Origin: Scytonema sp. UIC 10036
Lineage (GTDB): Bacteria; Cyanobacteriota; Cyanobacteriia; Cyanobacteriales; Nostocaceae
Assembly: GCF_009725235.1 (NCBI RefSeq)
Contig: NZ_WJFC01000218.1
Location: 1-22,397 of the forward strand
DNA: 22,397 nt
Direction of reading: 5' to 3'
Below, in pieces: positions 1-7,361 of the stretch. The notes below the pieces were generated by a model. That model ran no database searches and was not told the origin of the DNA. It was given only the letters and a program-made list of their open reading frames with translations. Both the position numbers and the translations under genes were made by a program. The first letter of the stretch is position 1. Every line of letters begins with the position of its first letter.

Positions 1-61
1 GGGTTAGGGTGGGGTAAAAAATATTTGATACATCAATCATGACTTTTCAAACATCCTCTAA

Positions 62-292
62 CTAGCAAATTTGGTTAATAAAAATATCTTCCCAATCACT
101 TTCAAGTAGCAATATACTTAATAAATTACGTAAAAGGTGACTATCGTTAATAAACTCTTCTTTATATAAATCATCGCGCATTAATGTTGTTTTTAGTACA
201 GGAATTACGGTCTGTTCAGGCAATCGCAAGCGAGATAACAAACGCAAACGCGCAACTTCAAATAATACCAGTAGGCGTTGAAACACTAACAA
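62..292 (-). CDS. Possible short hypothetical protein or gene remnant
   Basis: An open frame of 76 codons starting at TTG. The translation is helix-rich and has a natural composition, with the stretches LRLPEQTVIPVLKTTL and LLRNLLSILLLESDWEDI, but I recognise no family. It starts divergently about 90 bases from acetate kinase. No convincing Shine-Dalgarno sequence precedes the TTG. It could be a small real gene, the surviving end of a larger one, or chance. Confidence 0.2.
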   Translation of the reverse strand: MLVFQRLLVLFEVARLRLLSRLRLPEQTVIPVLKTTLMRDDLYKEEFINDSHLLRNLLSILLLESDWEDIFINQIC

Positions 293-382
293 GGCATTGT
301 AAGATAGACAGGTGTTGGTTAATCACAATAATTTCATAATTTTACCTACCTCCCTCTGTGTAAAAATGAGGATTTGCTGATT

Positions 383-1597
383 ATGAAAATACTGGTACTG
401 AATGCCGGATCTAGCAGCCAAAAGAGTTGCCTGTACGACATTGCTGGTGATACCTTTCCTCAAGAGCCTCTCAAACCACTCTGGGAAGCAAAAGTAGACT
501 GGACTCACCATCAAGGATTTGCAGAAATTGAGGTTAAGACAGCAACGGGAGCAAAACTAGAAGAAGAAATTCCCTCAAACTCCCGATCTGAAGTTGTTGC
601 TCATATGCTCGATACGCTTTACAGTGGCTCCACTCAGGTGATTGATAAGCGTTCAGAAATTAATGCAGTGGGACATCGAGTGGTACATGGTGGAGAAAAT
701 TACCGTGAAAGTGTGGTGATTACTGAGGATGTCAAACAGGCGATCGCTCGTCTGGCAACCCTAGCTCCAGCACACAACCCAGTCAATTTAGAAGGCATAG
801 AAGCTATCGAGCAACATTTGGGAGCGATTACCCAAGTCGCAGTTTTTGATACTGCATTTCACTCTCAAATACCTGATGCAGCTGCAATCTATCCCGGTCC
901 TTATGAATGGGTAGAACAAGGGATTCGTCGCTATGGGTTTCATGGTATCAGTCATCAGTATTGCACTCAACGTGCGGCTCGCATCCTGGGTCGGGATTTA
1001 GCAGGGTTGCGGTTGATTACCTGTCATTTGGGCAATGGGTGCTCGTTAGCAGCAGTTAAAAATGGTCGCAGTATAGACACGACAATGGGTTTCACACCTT
1101 TAGATGGACTGATGATGGGTAGCCGTTCTGGGGCCGTCGATCCGGGGATTATCATTCATCTTTTACGGCAATCTGACTACTCTGCTGATAAGTTAGATAA
1201 TGTTTTAAATAAGGCTTCTGGTTTACGTGGGATTTCTGGTATTTCTGGTGATATGCGACAGATTCGCCAAGAAATTTCTCAAGGGAACTCCCGTGCTCAA
1301 CTCGCTGTTGATATGTATGTCCATCGATTGCGATCGTATATTGGTGCAATGCTTGCTAGCTTGGGGGGTTTGGATGCACTTATATTTACTGCGGGTGTTG
1401 GTGAAAATGATGCTGTACTCAGGGAAGTCACCTGTGAAGCGTTTGAATTTTTGGGCTTAAAAATAGATAAAGAAAAGAACAAGCACAAGCCTGTGGATAT
1501 GGATATTTCAACTCCAGATTCAGCAGTTAGAGTTTTGGTGATTCATACAGAGGAAGATTGGGAAATTGCTCGCGAGTGTTGGCGGTTGGTGAAGTAG
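383..1597 (+). CDS. ackA: Acetate kinase
   Basis: Makes acetyl phosphate and ADP from acetate and ATP, reversibly, in the cytoplasm; with phosphotransacetylase or phosphoketolase it links acetyl-CoA or sugar phosphates to acetate. The 404 residues match the family's usual length of about 400. Family motifs appear in order: N-terminal NAGSSSQK, GHRVVHGG, FDTAFH, RRYGFHGISH, HLGNG, DTTMGFTPLDGLMMGSRSG, ISGDMR and TAGVGEN near the C-terminus. All expected catalytic regions are present and the frame is unbroken. The ATG at 383 is preferred over an in-frame TTG at 374 because GAGG at 368-371 lies 11 bases before it and the protein then begins MKILVLNAGSSS, as family members do. No partner gene (pta or xfp) lies next to it. 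Confidence 0.97.
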   Translation: MKILVLNAGSSSQKSCLYDIAGDTFPQEPLKPLWEAKVDWTHHQGFAEIEVKTATGAKLEEEIPSNSRSEVVAHMLDTLYSGSTQVIDKRSEINAVGHRVVHGGENYRESVVITEDVKQAIARLATLAPAHNPVNLEGIEAIEQHLGAITQVAVFDTAFHSQIPDAAAIYPGPYEWVEQGIRRYGFHGISHQYCTQRAARILGRDLAGLRLITCHLGNGCSLAAVKNGRSIDTTMGFTPLDGLMMGSRSGAVDPGIIIHLLRQSDYSADKLDNVLNKASGLRGISGISGDMRQIRQEISQGNSRAQLAVDMYVHRLRSYIGAMLASLGGLDALIFTAGVGENDAVLREVTCEAFEFLGLKIDKEKNKHKPVDMDISTPDSAVRVLVIHTEEDWEIARECWRLVK

Positions 1598-1991
1598 CGA
1601 TCGTAGCAAGGAGTTAGGGAGAAGGAAGCCATGATAGCTGTTTCCCTCATCCCTTATCCTTTGCTACAGCTAATTGCGAGCATTTTCTGCCATTTTCATC
1701 CGCAGACTGAGTGGTCTCATATCAGTCCACACTTCCTTTATGTAAGCTAGGCATTCTGCCTTTGTCCCCTTGCACTTTTGTGGGAAATCCTTGGGCAAAT
1801 TTGAAAACGAGCGCGATGTGTAACTTTACGGATAATTTTTCGGTGGTTGGAAGCATAAGATTTTTGAAAAAAGGCTCAAACCCTGATTCTATCGTCGAGC
1901 GTTCACCCCGAATTCTAGGCGGCTGGAAGGATAACTTTTCTGAAAGTCCGTTTTGGAAGCAAAGCGCTTCCGTGACTCCTCTAAAATTGTT
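1598..1991. other. Gap between ackA and the megasynthase remnant
   Basis: About 390 bases without a supported gene. A plus-strand open frame starting at a GTG (1711-1995) has no recognisable motif, and it ends facing the minus-strand remnant. The minus strand has a short open stretch around 1660-1760 with protein-like composition but no start or family. No clear ackA terminator was seen. It may hold decayed coding DNA belonging to the neighbouring remnant. Confidence 0.4.
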
Positions 1992-3036
1992 CTAGTTAAA
2001 CCCTAATAAAAACGTTATCAAGTCAAGAAGTCTTTTATAAAAATCTGAACCTAGAATTTCCTCTTGACATCGAGCTTGGATTTGTTCTGGTGATTCTAAA
2101 CGATCGCGCTCGACACCATTAGTTGAGTTTTCCGAAAAACTCGACTCTATAGTCAAGATTTCGGTTACAACTGACTGACGATTGAGAGGCGATCGCTGTC
2201 GATGTGTATTATAAAGCTCTTTTAGTTGATTTAAATAAGGTAGATGCGTGAGAATTAAATCTGCGTTAGGTCCAAAGTCTAGCAAGCAAGCAGCTTCATC
2301 CACACCTACACTCTCTAGTTGCTCTAGTAAATGAACGCAGGTTTCTGGTGTTCCGATAAGTCCTCTAGAAGAAGCAAATCTTTCAAATAAGAAATTAACA
2401 AAACCATCCAAGTCTTTTGGAGACATGGCAGTAATATCTACATTGTGACCTCTACTACTGCCCAGATTCTTCAGCAGACCGATGTTCGACTTGAGGTATT
2501 CGCAGTAGGGGGCGCGAACTTGCTCGCGGACAACACTCATGTCTTCGCCAACAAAAGTGTGTAACATTACCGTTACTACACCCGTCTGAGCCTTTGATAA
2601 TTGCTTGAATATTGTCTTTATCTCGAAGAGCATCCTTTAAGCGTTTAAGAACGACTATGCCACAGCCCTCTCCCCGTAAATAACCATCAGCTTTGGCATC
2701 AAATGTTTTACAGCGACCGTCAGATGCCATCATGTGCGCTTGAGAGAAAGTGATACCCATCTCAGGAGAAAGAATTAAGTTGACTCCTCCAACCAAGCAT
2801 AGATTGGACTCGCCATTCCGCAGACTTTGACAGGCAAAGTGGACTGCAACTAAGGACGAAGAGCAAGCAGTATCTATTGCAACACTGAGACATCGTAGAT
2901 CTAGCACAGGGGATGCCCGAAGACTGGTATGTGAAAAAAGTGATTCACGACTTGGAACGAGATCGGGGTTGGTAACTCCGTCCCCACTTGTCAAGGACAG
3001 ACACGCGATCGCACGGAGCGCAGTACTCAACCACAA
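1992..3036 (-). pseudogene. Remnant of a PKS/NRPS megasynthase: ketosynthase fragment fused to a luciferase-like monooxygenase fragment
   Basis: Two domain fragments lie on one strand in different frames. The upstream part (about 3036-2590) is a ketosynthase stretch with the active-site motif DTACSSSLVAVH, then LVGGVNLILSPE, DGRCKTFDAKADGYLRGEG and VVLKRLKDALRD. The downstream part (about 2590-1992, shifted frame) is the C-terminal end of the flavin-dependent luciferase-like monooxygenase domain found inside hybrid NRPS-PKS proteins: VTVMLHTFVGEDM, VREQVRAPYCEYLKS, FERFASSRGLIGTPETC, VGVDEAACLLDFG. The frames cross near 2575-2595, right after the ketosynthase IIKGS motif. Most of the ketosynthase, any intervening domains and the first part of the monooxygenase are missing, so an internal deletion with loss of frame explains it best. 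Reading upstream of DTACSSS is also poor. No function is expected. A separate short monooxygenase gene is a weak alternative. Confidence 0.8.
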
Positions 3037-3084
3037 TAAGCTGCTGTGCAGCTTGATTGTATAAGCTAAAAATTCAAATTTAAG

Positions 3085-3540
3085 GTAGGTTGGGTTGAGG
3101 AACGAAACCGAATGGCACTAAGATAAGGGTCTCGAATTTTCTGAAAAGCTTATGAATTCAAGCTTTTAGGAATTTTAAATCTTAACTAACCAATGAGACC
3201 ACGGTGGTTTTGAGCAATTGCCCAGGGATATGGAAACCTGTTTAAACGCGGAAATACTATTTTGTTTTCCCACCTCATAAACAAGCCTTATATCCCAAAG
3301 ACTCTAGAACCATTACCGGAGAATTGTTTGAGCTTAACAAGCGTGCCATTCGGAACGAAACCCCACATTTATCAGCATTTGTTGGGTTTCACACACAGTA
3401 AACCCAACCTACAAAAACGCTTATCCGAGCAGTATTGGCAGAGAAACCGAGTTATGAAGAAGTTAGCAGGTTTCGGTTTTAGTGGTTATCCGAACACTAT
3501 TCCTAGAAGTATGACATCTGTCTAAAGTCTTTTTCATTTA
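3085..3540. repeat. Cluster of dispersed cyanobacterial repeats
   Basis: This gene-free stretch holds GTAGGTTGGGTT followed by GGAACGAAACC at about 3085-3108, and the same elements in reverse orientation at 3352-3437. The latter closely matches, as reverse complement, the first 90 bases of the element at 5817-6024, including its end motif CAATACT.CTCGGATAAG. A further related end, TTATCCGAACACTATT, lies at about 3490-3505. No transposase reading is present; the open frame at 3262-3525 has no protein-like features. It marks a zone where small elements have accumulated just left of the precursor array. Confidence 0.6.
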
Positions 3541-3562
3541 TTAAATGATAAGATTTTTGAGA

Positions 3563-3669
3563 CATAAATGTTGTCATTATGTAACTTAAAAAGAGAGCCT
3601 TTTAAAGCAACTTTAAGTTTTGAGGTTTTGACAGCTATTTTTAGCACAATTTAATCATTACTTGATAAT
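3563..3669 (+). promoter_or_regulatory. Palindrome plus promoter of precursor copy 1
   Basis: An imperfect palindrome, CATAAATG-TTGT-CATTATG, lies at 3563-3581. After 46 bases comes TTGACA (3628-3633), then 17 bases to TTAATC, a weak -10 match; GATAAT follows at 3664-3669. The order and spacing are the same in copies 2 and 3. The roles as operator and promoter are inferred from conservation. The 5' leader to the ATG would be about 150 bases. Confidence 0.5.
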
Positions 3670-3816
3670 GGCTAAGGAGATAACTACAGAGTTTTTTTCC
3701 ATTCTCAACTGATGAAAGTCTTGATTTCCAAGAGTTCGCCAGAGATGATGGGAATGAGAGAAATAAATAAACTCGTCAAATCTCAAAGCCAAAAATCAAA
3801 ACAAGGAGATTTCAAC

Positions 3817-4029
3817 ATGGCTAAGATTACAATTTCCCAATTGCATACTGCTGATGCTGGCAATATCCAAGACTTAACAAATACTGAACTAGATATCACA
3901 AAAGGCGGATTAGCATTGGCATTACCTGTGACTCTTGCCGATCTTGCTGTTGGTGGTCAAAATAAGCCCAACAGATCTGACAATTTTGTGCTCAACGATG
4001 TACTTAGAGACTTAAGCTTGGTTGTATAA
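3817..4029 (+). CDS. Double-glycine leader peptide precursor, copy 1
   Basis: A 70-residue bacteriocin-like precursor. Residues 1-31 form the leader (MAKITISQLHTADAGNIQDL..., ending TKGG), the type of leader cut after GG by C39 peptidase ABC transporters; residues 32-70 are the core. The core begins LALALPVTLADLAVGG, continues QNKPNRSDN and ends in an amphipathic stretch with VLNDVLRDL. An in-frame ATG exists at 3712, but 3817 is chosen because all copies share the leader start, and AAGGAG at 3803-3808 lies 8 bases before this ATG. The core has no cysteine and is slightly acidic, unlike typical cationic bacteriocins. It is very like copy 2. The cognate exporter genes converge from 13.2 kb. 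Antimicrobial or signalling activity is inferred, not shown. Confidence 0.85.
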   Translation: MAKITISQLHTADAGNIQDLTNTELDITKGGLALALPVTLADLAVGGQNKPNRSDNFVLNDVLRDLSLVV

Positions 4030-4172
4030 GTTCCTTGAACTCAAGTTCAAGCAACTTTGATAACATTTCGGGTATTTCACGCGCTGTAGTTCCTCTTAAA
4101 AGGGGAGAGCAGTGCCTAAGCCCTAATAAATAAAGGTTGTGGTAATAAAGTTTTGATAACCACACCAATTTC

Positions 4173-4207
4173 AAACCCGGTTTCTTGAAGAAACCGGGTT
4201 TTCTCGT
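4173..4207 (+). terminator. Hairpin terminator after copy 1
   Basis: A 12-bp perfect stem, AAACCCGGTTTC / GAAACCGGGTTT, with a 5-base loop at 4173-4201, followed by TTCTCG. The run of T is short, but strength and recurrence after copies 1-4 support termination. It ends a conserved 3' region of about 140 bases that includes a small palindrome at the stop codon (CTTGAACTCAAGTTCAAG). Confidence 0.65.
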
Positions 4208-4298
4208 CTAGAAATTCTCATAATCATTGACTTATGGAAAATCAGAGAGACCTCAGCCAAAATTGATTTTTATCTGTTAGGTGAAAAGATTTTTGAGA

Positions 4299-4405
4299 CA
4301 TAAATGTTGTCATTATGCAACTTAAACAGAGAGGCTTTTAAAGCAACTTTAAAATTTCCAGTTTTGACAGCTATTTTTCACATAAGTTAATCATTACTTG
4401 ATAAT
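4299..4405 (+). promoter_or_regulatory. Palindrome plus promoter of precursor copy 2
   Basis: CATAAATG-TTGT-CATTATG at 4299-4317, 46 bases, TTGACA at 4364-4369, 17 bases, TTAATC at 4387-4392, then GATAAT at 4400-4405. The sequence GCTTTTAAAGC at 4334-4344 between palindrome and -35 is the uninterrupted form of the site occupied by a small element in copy 4. Confidence 0.5.
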
Positions 4406-4547
4406 AGCTAAGGAGATAAATACAGTGGTTTTTTCCATTCTCAATTGATGAAAGTCTTGATTTATAGAAGTTCCTTAGAGATGATGTAAATGGGAGCAAA
4501 AAATAGACTTTGTACAATCCCAAAAACAAAAACAAGGAGATTTCAAC

Positions 4548-4760
4548 ATGGCTAAGATTACAATTTCCCAATTGCATACTGCTGATGCTAGCAATATCCA
4601 AGACTTAACAAATACTGAACTTGAGACCACAAAAGGCGGATTAACACTGGCATTACCTGTGACGCTTGCCGATCTTGCTGTCGGTGGTCAAAATAAGCCT
4701 ACCACTTCTGACAATTTTGTGCTCAACGATGTACTCAGAGACTTAAGCTTGGTTGTATAA
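4548..4760 (+). CDS. Double-glycine leader peptide precursor, copy 2
   Basis: A 70-residue precursor with the same 31-residue leader ending ETTKGG and a 39-residue core (LTLALPVTLADLAVGG, QNKPTTSDN, VLNDVLRDLSLVV). It differs from copy 1 in the core mainly at the dipeptide after QNKP (TT against NR) and near the core start, so the two are the most recent or best homogenised pair. AAGGAG lies 8 bases before the ATG. The whole unit, with its 5' leader and 3' hairpin, is a near copy of the copy 1 unit 731 bases upstream. The core carries four aspartates against one lysine and one arginine. Processing and export by the C39 ABC transporter and HlyD adaptor encoded on the other strand are inferred from the leader type. 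Confidence 0.87.
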   Translation: MAKITISQLHTADASNIQDLTNTELETTKGGLTLALPVTLADLAVGGQNKPTTSDNFVLNDVLRDLSLVV

Positions 4761-4903
4761 GTTCCTTGAACTCAAGTTCAAGCAACTTTGATAACATTTC
4801 GGGTATTTCACGCGCTGTAGCTCCTCTTAAAAGGGGAGGGCAGTGCCTAAGCCCTAATAAATAAAGGTTGTGGCAATAAAGTTTTGATAACCACACAAAT
4901 TTC

Positions 4904-4937
4904 AAACCCGGTTTCCTGAAGAAACCGGGTTTTCTCG
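4904..4937 (+). terminator. Hairpin terminator after copy 2
   Basis: The same 12-bp stem AAACCCGGTTTC / GAAACCGGGTTT (4904-4932), with loop CTGAA and a following TTCTC. It ends the conserved 3' region of the copy 2 unit. Confidence 0.65.
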
Positions 4938-5030
4938 TCTAGAGATTATCATAAATTATTGACTCATGGGAAATCAGAGAGACCTCAGCCAAAATTGATT
5001 TTTATCTGTTAAGTGAAAAGATTTTTGAGA

Positions 5031-5137
5031 CATAAATGCTATCATTATATAACTCAAAAAGAGAGGCTTTTAAATTAAATTTAAAATTTCCGATTTTGAC
5101 AGCTATTTTTTACACAATTTAATCATTACTTGATAAT
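5031..5137 (+). promoter_or_regulatory. Palindrome plus promoter of precursor copy 3
   Basis: CATAAATG-CTAT-CATTATA at 5031-5049, 46 bases, TTGACA at 5096-5101, 17 bases, TTAATC at 5119-5124, GATAAT at 5132-5137. The spacer of the palindrome has changed while its arms stay, which is what a binding site would show. Confidence 0.48.
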
Positions 5138-5283
5138 TGCTAAGGAGATAACTGTAGTGTTTTTTTCCATTCTCAACTAATGAAAGTCTTGATTTCTAAA
5201 AGTTTCTCAGAGATGATGGGAATGAGAGAACGAAATAGCTCGTCAAATTCCAAAGACAAAAACAAAAACAAGGAGATTTCAAC

Positions 5284-5496
5284 ATGGCTAAGATTACAAT
5301 TTCCCAACTGCAAACTGCTGATGCTAGCAATATCCAAGAGTTAACAAATACTGAACTGGAAACTACAAAAGGTGGATTACAAGTATTGATTCCTGTTACT
5401 ATTGCCGACGTTGCTATTATTGGTCAAAATAAGCCTGTCACTTCTGACAATAATGTGCTTAACGATGTGCTCAGAGGCTTAGGCGTGGGTGTATAA
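5284..5496 (+). CDS. Double-glycine leader peptide precursor, copy 3
   Basis: A 70-residue precursor. The leader differs by single residues (QTADASNIQEL in place of HTADASNIQDL) and ends ETTKGG. The core is LQVLIPVTIADVAIIG, QNKPVTSDN, NVLNDVLRGLGVGV, closer to copy 5 than to copies 1 and 2. Both core prolines (position 6, and the P of QNKP) are kept. A Shine-Dalgarno sequence, AAGGAG, lies 8 bases before the ATG. The core has three aspartates, one lysine and one arginine, so it is slightly acidic, hydrophobic and free of cysteine. It has the same flanks as copies 1 and 2. Export by the adjacent C39 transporter is inferred. Confidence 0.87.
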   Translation: MAKITISQLQTADASNIQELTNTELETTKGGLQVLIPVTIADVAIIGQNKPVTSDNNVLNDVLRGLGVGV

Positions 5497-5643
5497 GTTC
5501 CTTGAACTCAAGTTCAAGCAACTTTGACAACCAACATTTCGGGTATTTCACGTGCTCTAGCTCTTCTTAAAAGGGGAGGGCAGTGCTTAAGTCCTAATCA
5601 ATAAAGGTTGTGGCAATAGAGTTTTGATAACCACACCAATCTC

Positions 5644-5677
5644 AAACCCGGTTTCCTCAGGAAACCGGGTTTTCTCG
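5644..5677 (+). terminator. Hairpin terminator after copy 3
   Basis: A 13-bp stem, AAACCCGGTTTCC / GGAAACCGGGTTT, with a 3-base loop (5644-5672), followed by TCTCG. The loop differs from copies 1 and 2 with a compensating pair added to the stem, so the structure rather than the letters is kept. Confidence 0.65.
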
Positions 5678-5770
5678 TCTAGAAATTATCACAAATCATT
5701 GACTCATAAAAAATCGGGAATATATCAGTCGAATGGAAGCTTTCTCGGTTATATAAAAAGATTTTAGAGA

Positions 5771-6096
5771 CATAAATGTTGTCATTATGTAACTCAAAAA
5801 GAGAAGCTTTTAAAGCCAATACTACTCGGATAAGGAAATTGTAGGTTGGGTAAACCCGTGTGTGAAACCCAACAAATGCTGATAAATGTTGGGTTTCGTT
5901 CCTCAAACGCCAGTAAAGGTGCGGAGGGAAACCCTCCTATGGCGCATTCGCGCCACGCACACGGTTCAGGGCTGGCTCCCCAACCTACGTGTTTTTGTAT
6001 TTTTAGGCTTAACCAACAAGTATTGCTTTTAAAGCAACTTTAAATTTTTCGGTTTTGACAGCTGTTTTTCACACAAGTTAATCAATACTTGATAAT
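5771..6096 (+). promoter_or_regulatory. Control region of copy 4, split by an inserted element
   Basis: The palindrome CATAAATG-TTGT-CATTATG lies at 5771-5789, while TTGACA is at 6055-6060, TTAATC at 6078-6083 and GATAAT at 6091-6096. The distance between palindrome and -35 is 265 bases. Subtracting the 208-base element and its 11-base target duplication gives 46, the spacing in copies 1-3. If the palindrome binds a regulator, copy 4 is likely uncoupled from it or has acquired new control. Confidence 0.5.
5817..6024. mobile_element. MITE-like element inserted upstream of copy 4
   Basis: A 208-base insertion with no transposase. It is bounded by an 11-base direct repeat GCTTTTAAAGC (5806-5816 and 6025-6035) and has imperfect terminal inverted repeats (CAATACTACTCGGATAAG; the right end reads CAATACTTGTTGGTTAAG on the other strand). 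The same site is uninterrupted at 4334-4344 in the copy 2 unit, which gives an exact empty site. The interior includes GTAGGTTGGGT and AACCCAACAAATGCTGATAAATG, shared with the reverse-oriented repeat at 3352-3437. A non-autonomous element moved by a transposase elsewhere is inferred. Confidence 0.75.
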
Positions 6097-6243
6097 GGCT
6101 AAGGAAATAAATACAGTGTTTTTTTCCATTCTCAACTGATGAAAGCCTTGAAATTTCAAAATTTCTAACAGATTATAGTAATTGGAGCAAGCGATCGCCT
6201 CGTTAAATTCCAAATAAAAACATAAAAACAAGGAGATTTCAAC

Positions 6244-6456
6244 ATGGCTAAGATTACAATTTCCCAACTACAAACTGCTGATGCTAACAATATCCAAGAG
6301 TTAACAAATACTGAACTAGATACCACAAAAGGTGGATTAGACTTGGTACTACCTGTGACTGTTGCCGATGTTGCTATCGCTGGTCAAAACAAGCCCCAAT
6401 TTTCTGACAATTTTGTGCTCAATGATGTGCTCAGAAATGTTTTGATCAAACTGTAA
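6244..6456 (+). CDS. Double-glycine leader peptide precursor, copy 4
   Basis: A 70-residue precursor with leader MAKITISQLQTADANNIQEL... ending DTTKGG. The core is LDLVLPVTVADVAIAG, QNKPQFSDN, FVLNDVLRNVLIKL. The last six residues are the most divergent among copies 1-5, while the centre QNKPxxSDN is kept. A Shine-Dalgarno sequence, AAGGAG, lies 8 bases before the ATG. The 5' region carries the inserted element about 200 bases upstream, and the 3' region has diverged more than those of copies 1-3. The reading frame is intact, so if the gene is silenced it is by control and not by mutation. Confidence 0.86.
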   Translation: MAKITISQLQTADANNIQELTNTELDTTKGGLDLVLPVTVADVAIAGQNKPQFSDNFVLNDVLRNVLIKL

Positions 6457-6664
6457 ATATCTTGAACTCAAGTTTAATTCTGAATCTAAAACCTGTGAAA
6501 ATGGGTGAAAATTTTTGTGGGCTGAGCTTTAGTAAACTCAGGTTCTCCTCAGCCAGCAATTTATTTTGGGACGGAATTCCACAATCGGGCTAGTGTGTAA
6601 ACATTTCCCATTCCTTCACAAATAAGGGTTGCGGTAATACGTTTCGGATAGCCACGCCGATTTC
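6457..6664 (+). other. Diverged 3' region of copy 4
   Basis: About 200 bases between the stop and the hairpin. The start (CTTGAACTCAAGTTTAA) and the end (AAGGGTTGCGGTAATA, GATAGCCAC) match the 3' regions of copies 1-3, but the middle (about 6480-6600) is unrelated and longer. This suggests replacement or insertion within the unit. No gene is seen in it. Confidence 0.45.
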
Positions 6665-6665
6665 A

Positions 6666-6697
6666 AACCCGGTCTCTTCAAGAGACCGGGTTCTCTC
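6666..6697 (+). terminator. Hairpin terminator after copy 4
   Basis: A stem of 12 pairs, AACCCGGTCTCT / AGAGACCGGGTT, with a 3-base loop (6666-6692), followed by CTCTCG. Both arms carry matched changes relative to copies 1-3, so the pairing has been kept. Confidence 0.65.
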
Positions 6698-6795
6698 GTT
6701 TGGCAATTTTCATAAATCATTGACTCATAAGAAATCGGGGAGACATCAGTTGCACCGATTTTTTACCTGTCAGATGAAAAGAAAGATTTTTGAGA

Positions 6796-6900
6796 CATAA
6801 ATGTTTTCATTATCTCCCTAAAAAACAGGTTTTTCAAAGCAACTTTAAATTTTGAATTTTTGAAAGTGCTGAATAGCTATCACTCGTTAATTATTACTCA
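6796..6900 (+). promoter_or_regulatory. Palindrome and weakened promoter of copy 5
   Basis: CATAAATG-TTTT-CATTATC at 6796-6814 and TTGAAA (in place of TTGACA) at 6860-6865, 45 bases downstream. The -10 region has changed to GTTAATTATTACTC. The palindrome arms are better preserved than the promoter. Confidence 0.4.
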
Positions 6901-7055
6901 ATAATCTCCAACGCTCTAACTGTAGGTTTTTTTTCCATAATCTATTAATGAAAATATTGAAATTCCAGAATGCTTAACCCATTATAGTAATAGGAGCAAG
7001 CGATAACCTCGTCAAATTCCAAAAATAAAAACGAAAGCAAGGAGTATATTTCACA

Positions 7056-7268
7056 ATGGCTAAGATTACAATTTCCCAATTGCATACTGCTGATGCTAAC
7101 AATATCCAAGAATTAACAAATACTGAACTTGATGCCACAAAGGGCGGATTAACAGTGGCAATACCTGTTACTGTTGCCGACGTTGCTATCATTGGTCAAA
7201 ATAAGCCCGTAAAATCTGACAATAATGTGCTCAATGATGTGCTCAGAGGCTTAGGCGTGACTGTATAA
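7056..7268 (+). CDS. Double-glycine leader peptide precursor, copy 5
   Basis: A 70-residue precursor with the standard leader ending DATKGG. The core is LTVAIPVTVADVAIIG, QNKPVKSDN, NVLNDVLRGLGVTV, nearest to copy 3. With one extra lysine in the variable dipeptide (VK), this core is about neutral. AAGGAG lies 11 bases before the ATG, a longer spacing than the 8 bases of copies 1-4, because the sequence between them is TATATTTCACA. The 3' flank has lost the conserved 3' region: it is replaced by unrelated sequence and by a small inserted element. Confidence 0.86.
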   Translation: MAKITISQLHTADANNIQELTNTELDATKGGLTVAIPVTVADVAIIGQNKPVKSDNNVLNDVLRGLGVTV

Positions 7269-7361
7269 GTTACTTGAATGCACCTTCAGCCCTAATAAAA
7301 ATGGTAAATTTTGCGTTTCTATACCTGATAAACGCAATATAGATCGGTAAAAGGTAGCTAT

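Noticed and set aside
1711..1995. Plus-strand frame of 94 codons after ackA
   Set aside because: No start signal, no family resemblance, and composition unlike a real protein.
3262..3525. Open frame of 87 codons on the plus strand
   Set aside because: It runs through dispersed repeat sequence shared in reverse with 5817-5900 and shows no protein features.
3712..3816. N-terminal extension of precursor copy 1 from an upstream in-frame ATG
   Set aside because: All other copies start at MAKIT or MSSKIT after a conserved AAGGA sequence; the extension is not in frame in copies 2-5.
5846..6043. Open frame of 65 codons inside the element upstream of copy 4
   Set aside because: It extends past the element's end into the target copy and has no transposase or other motif.
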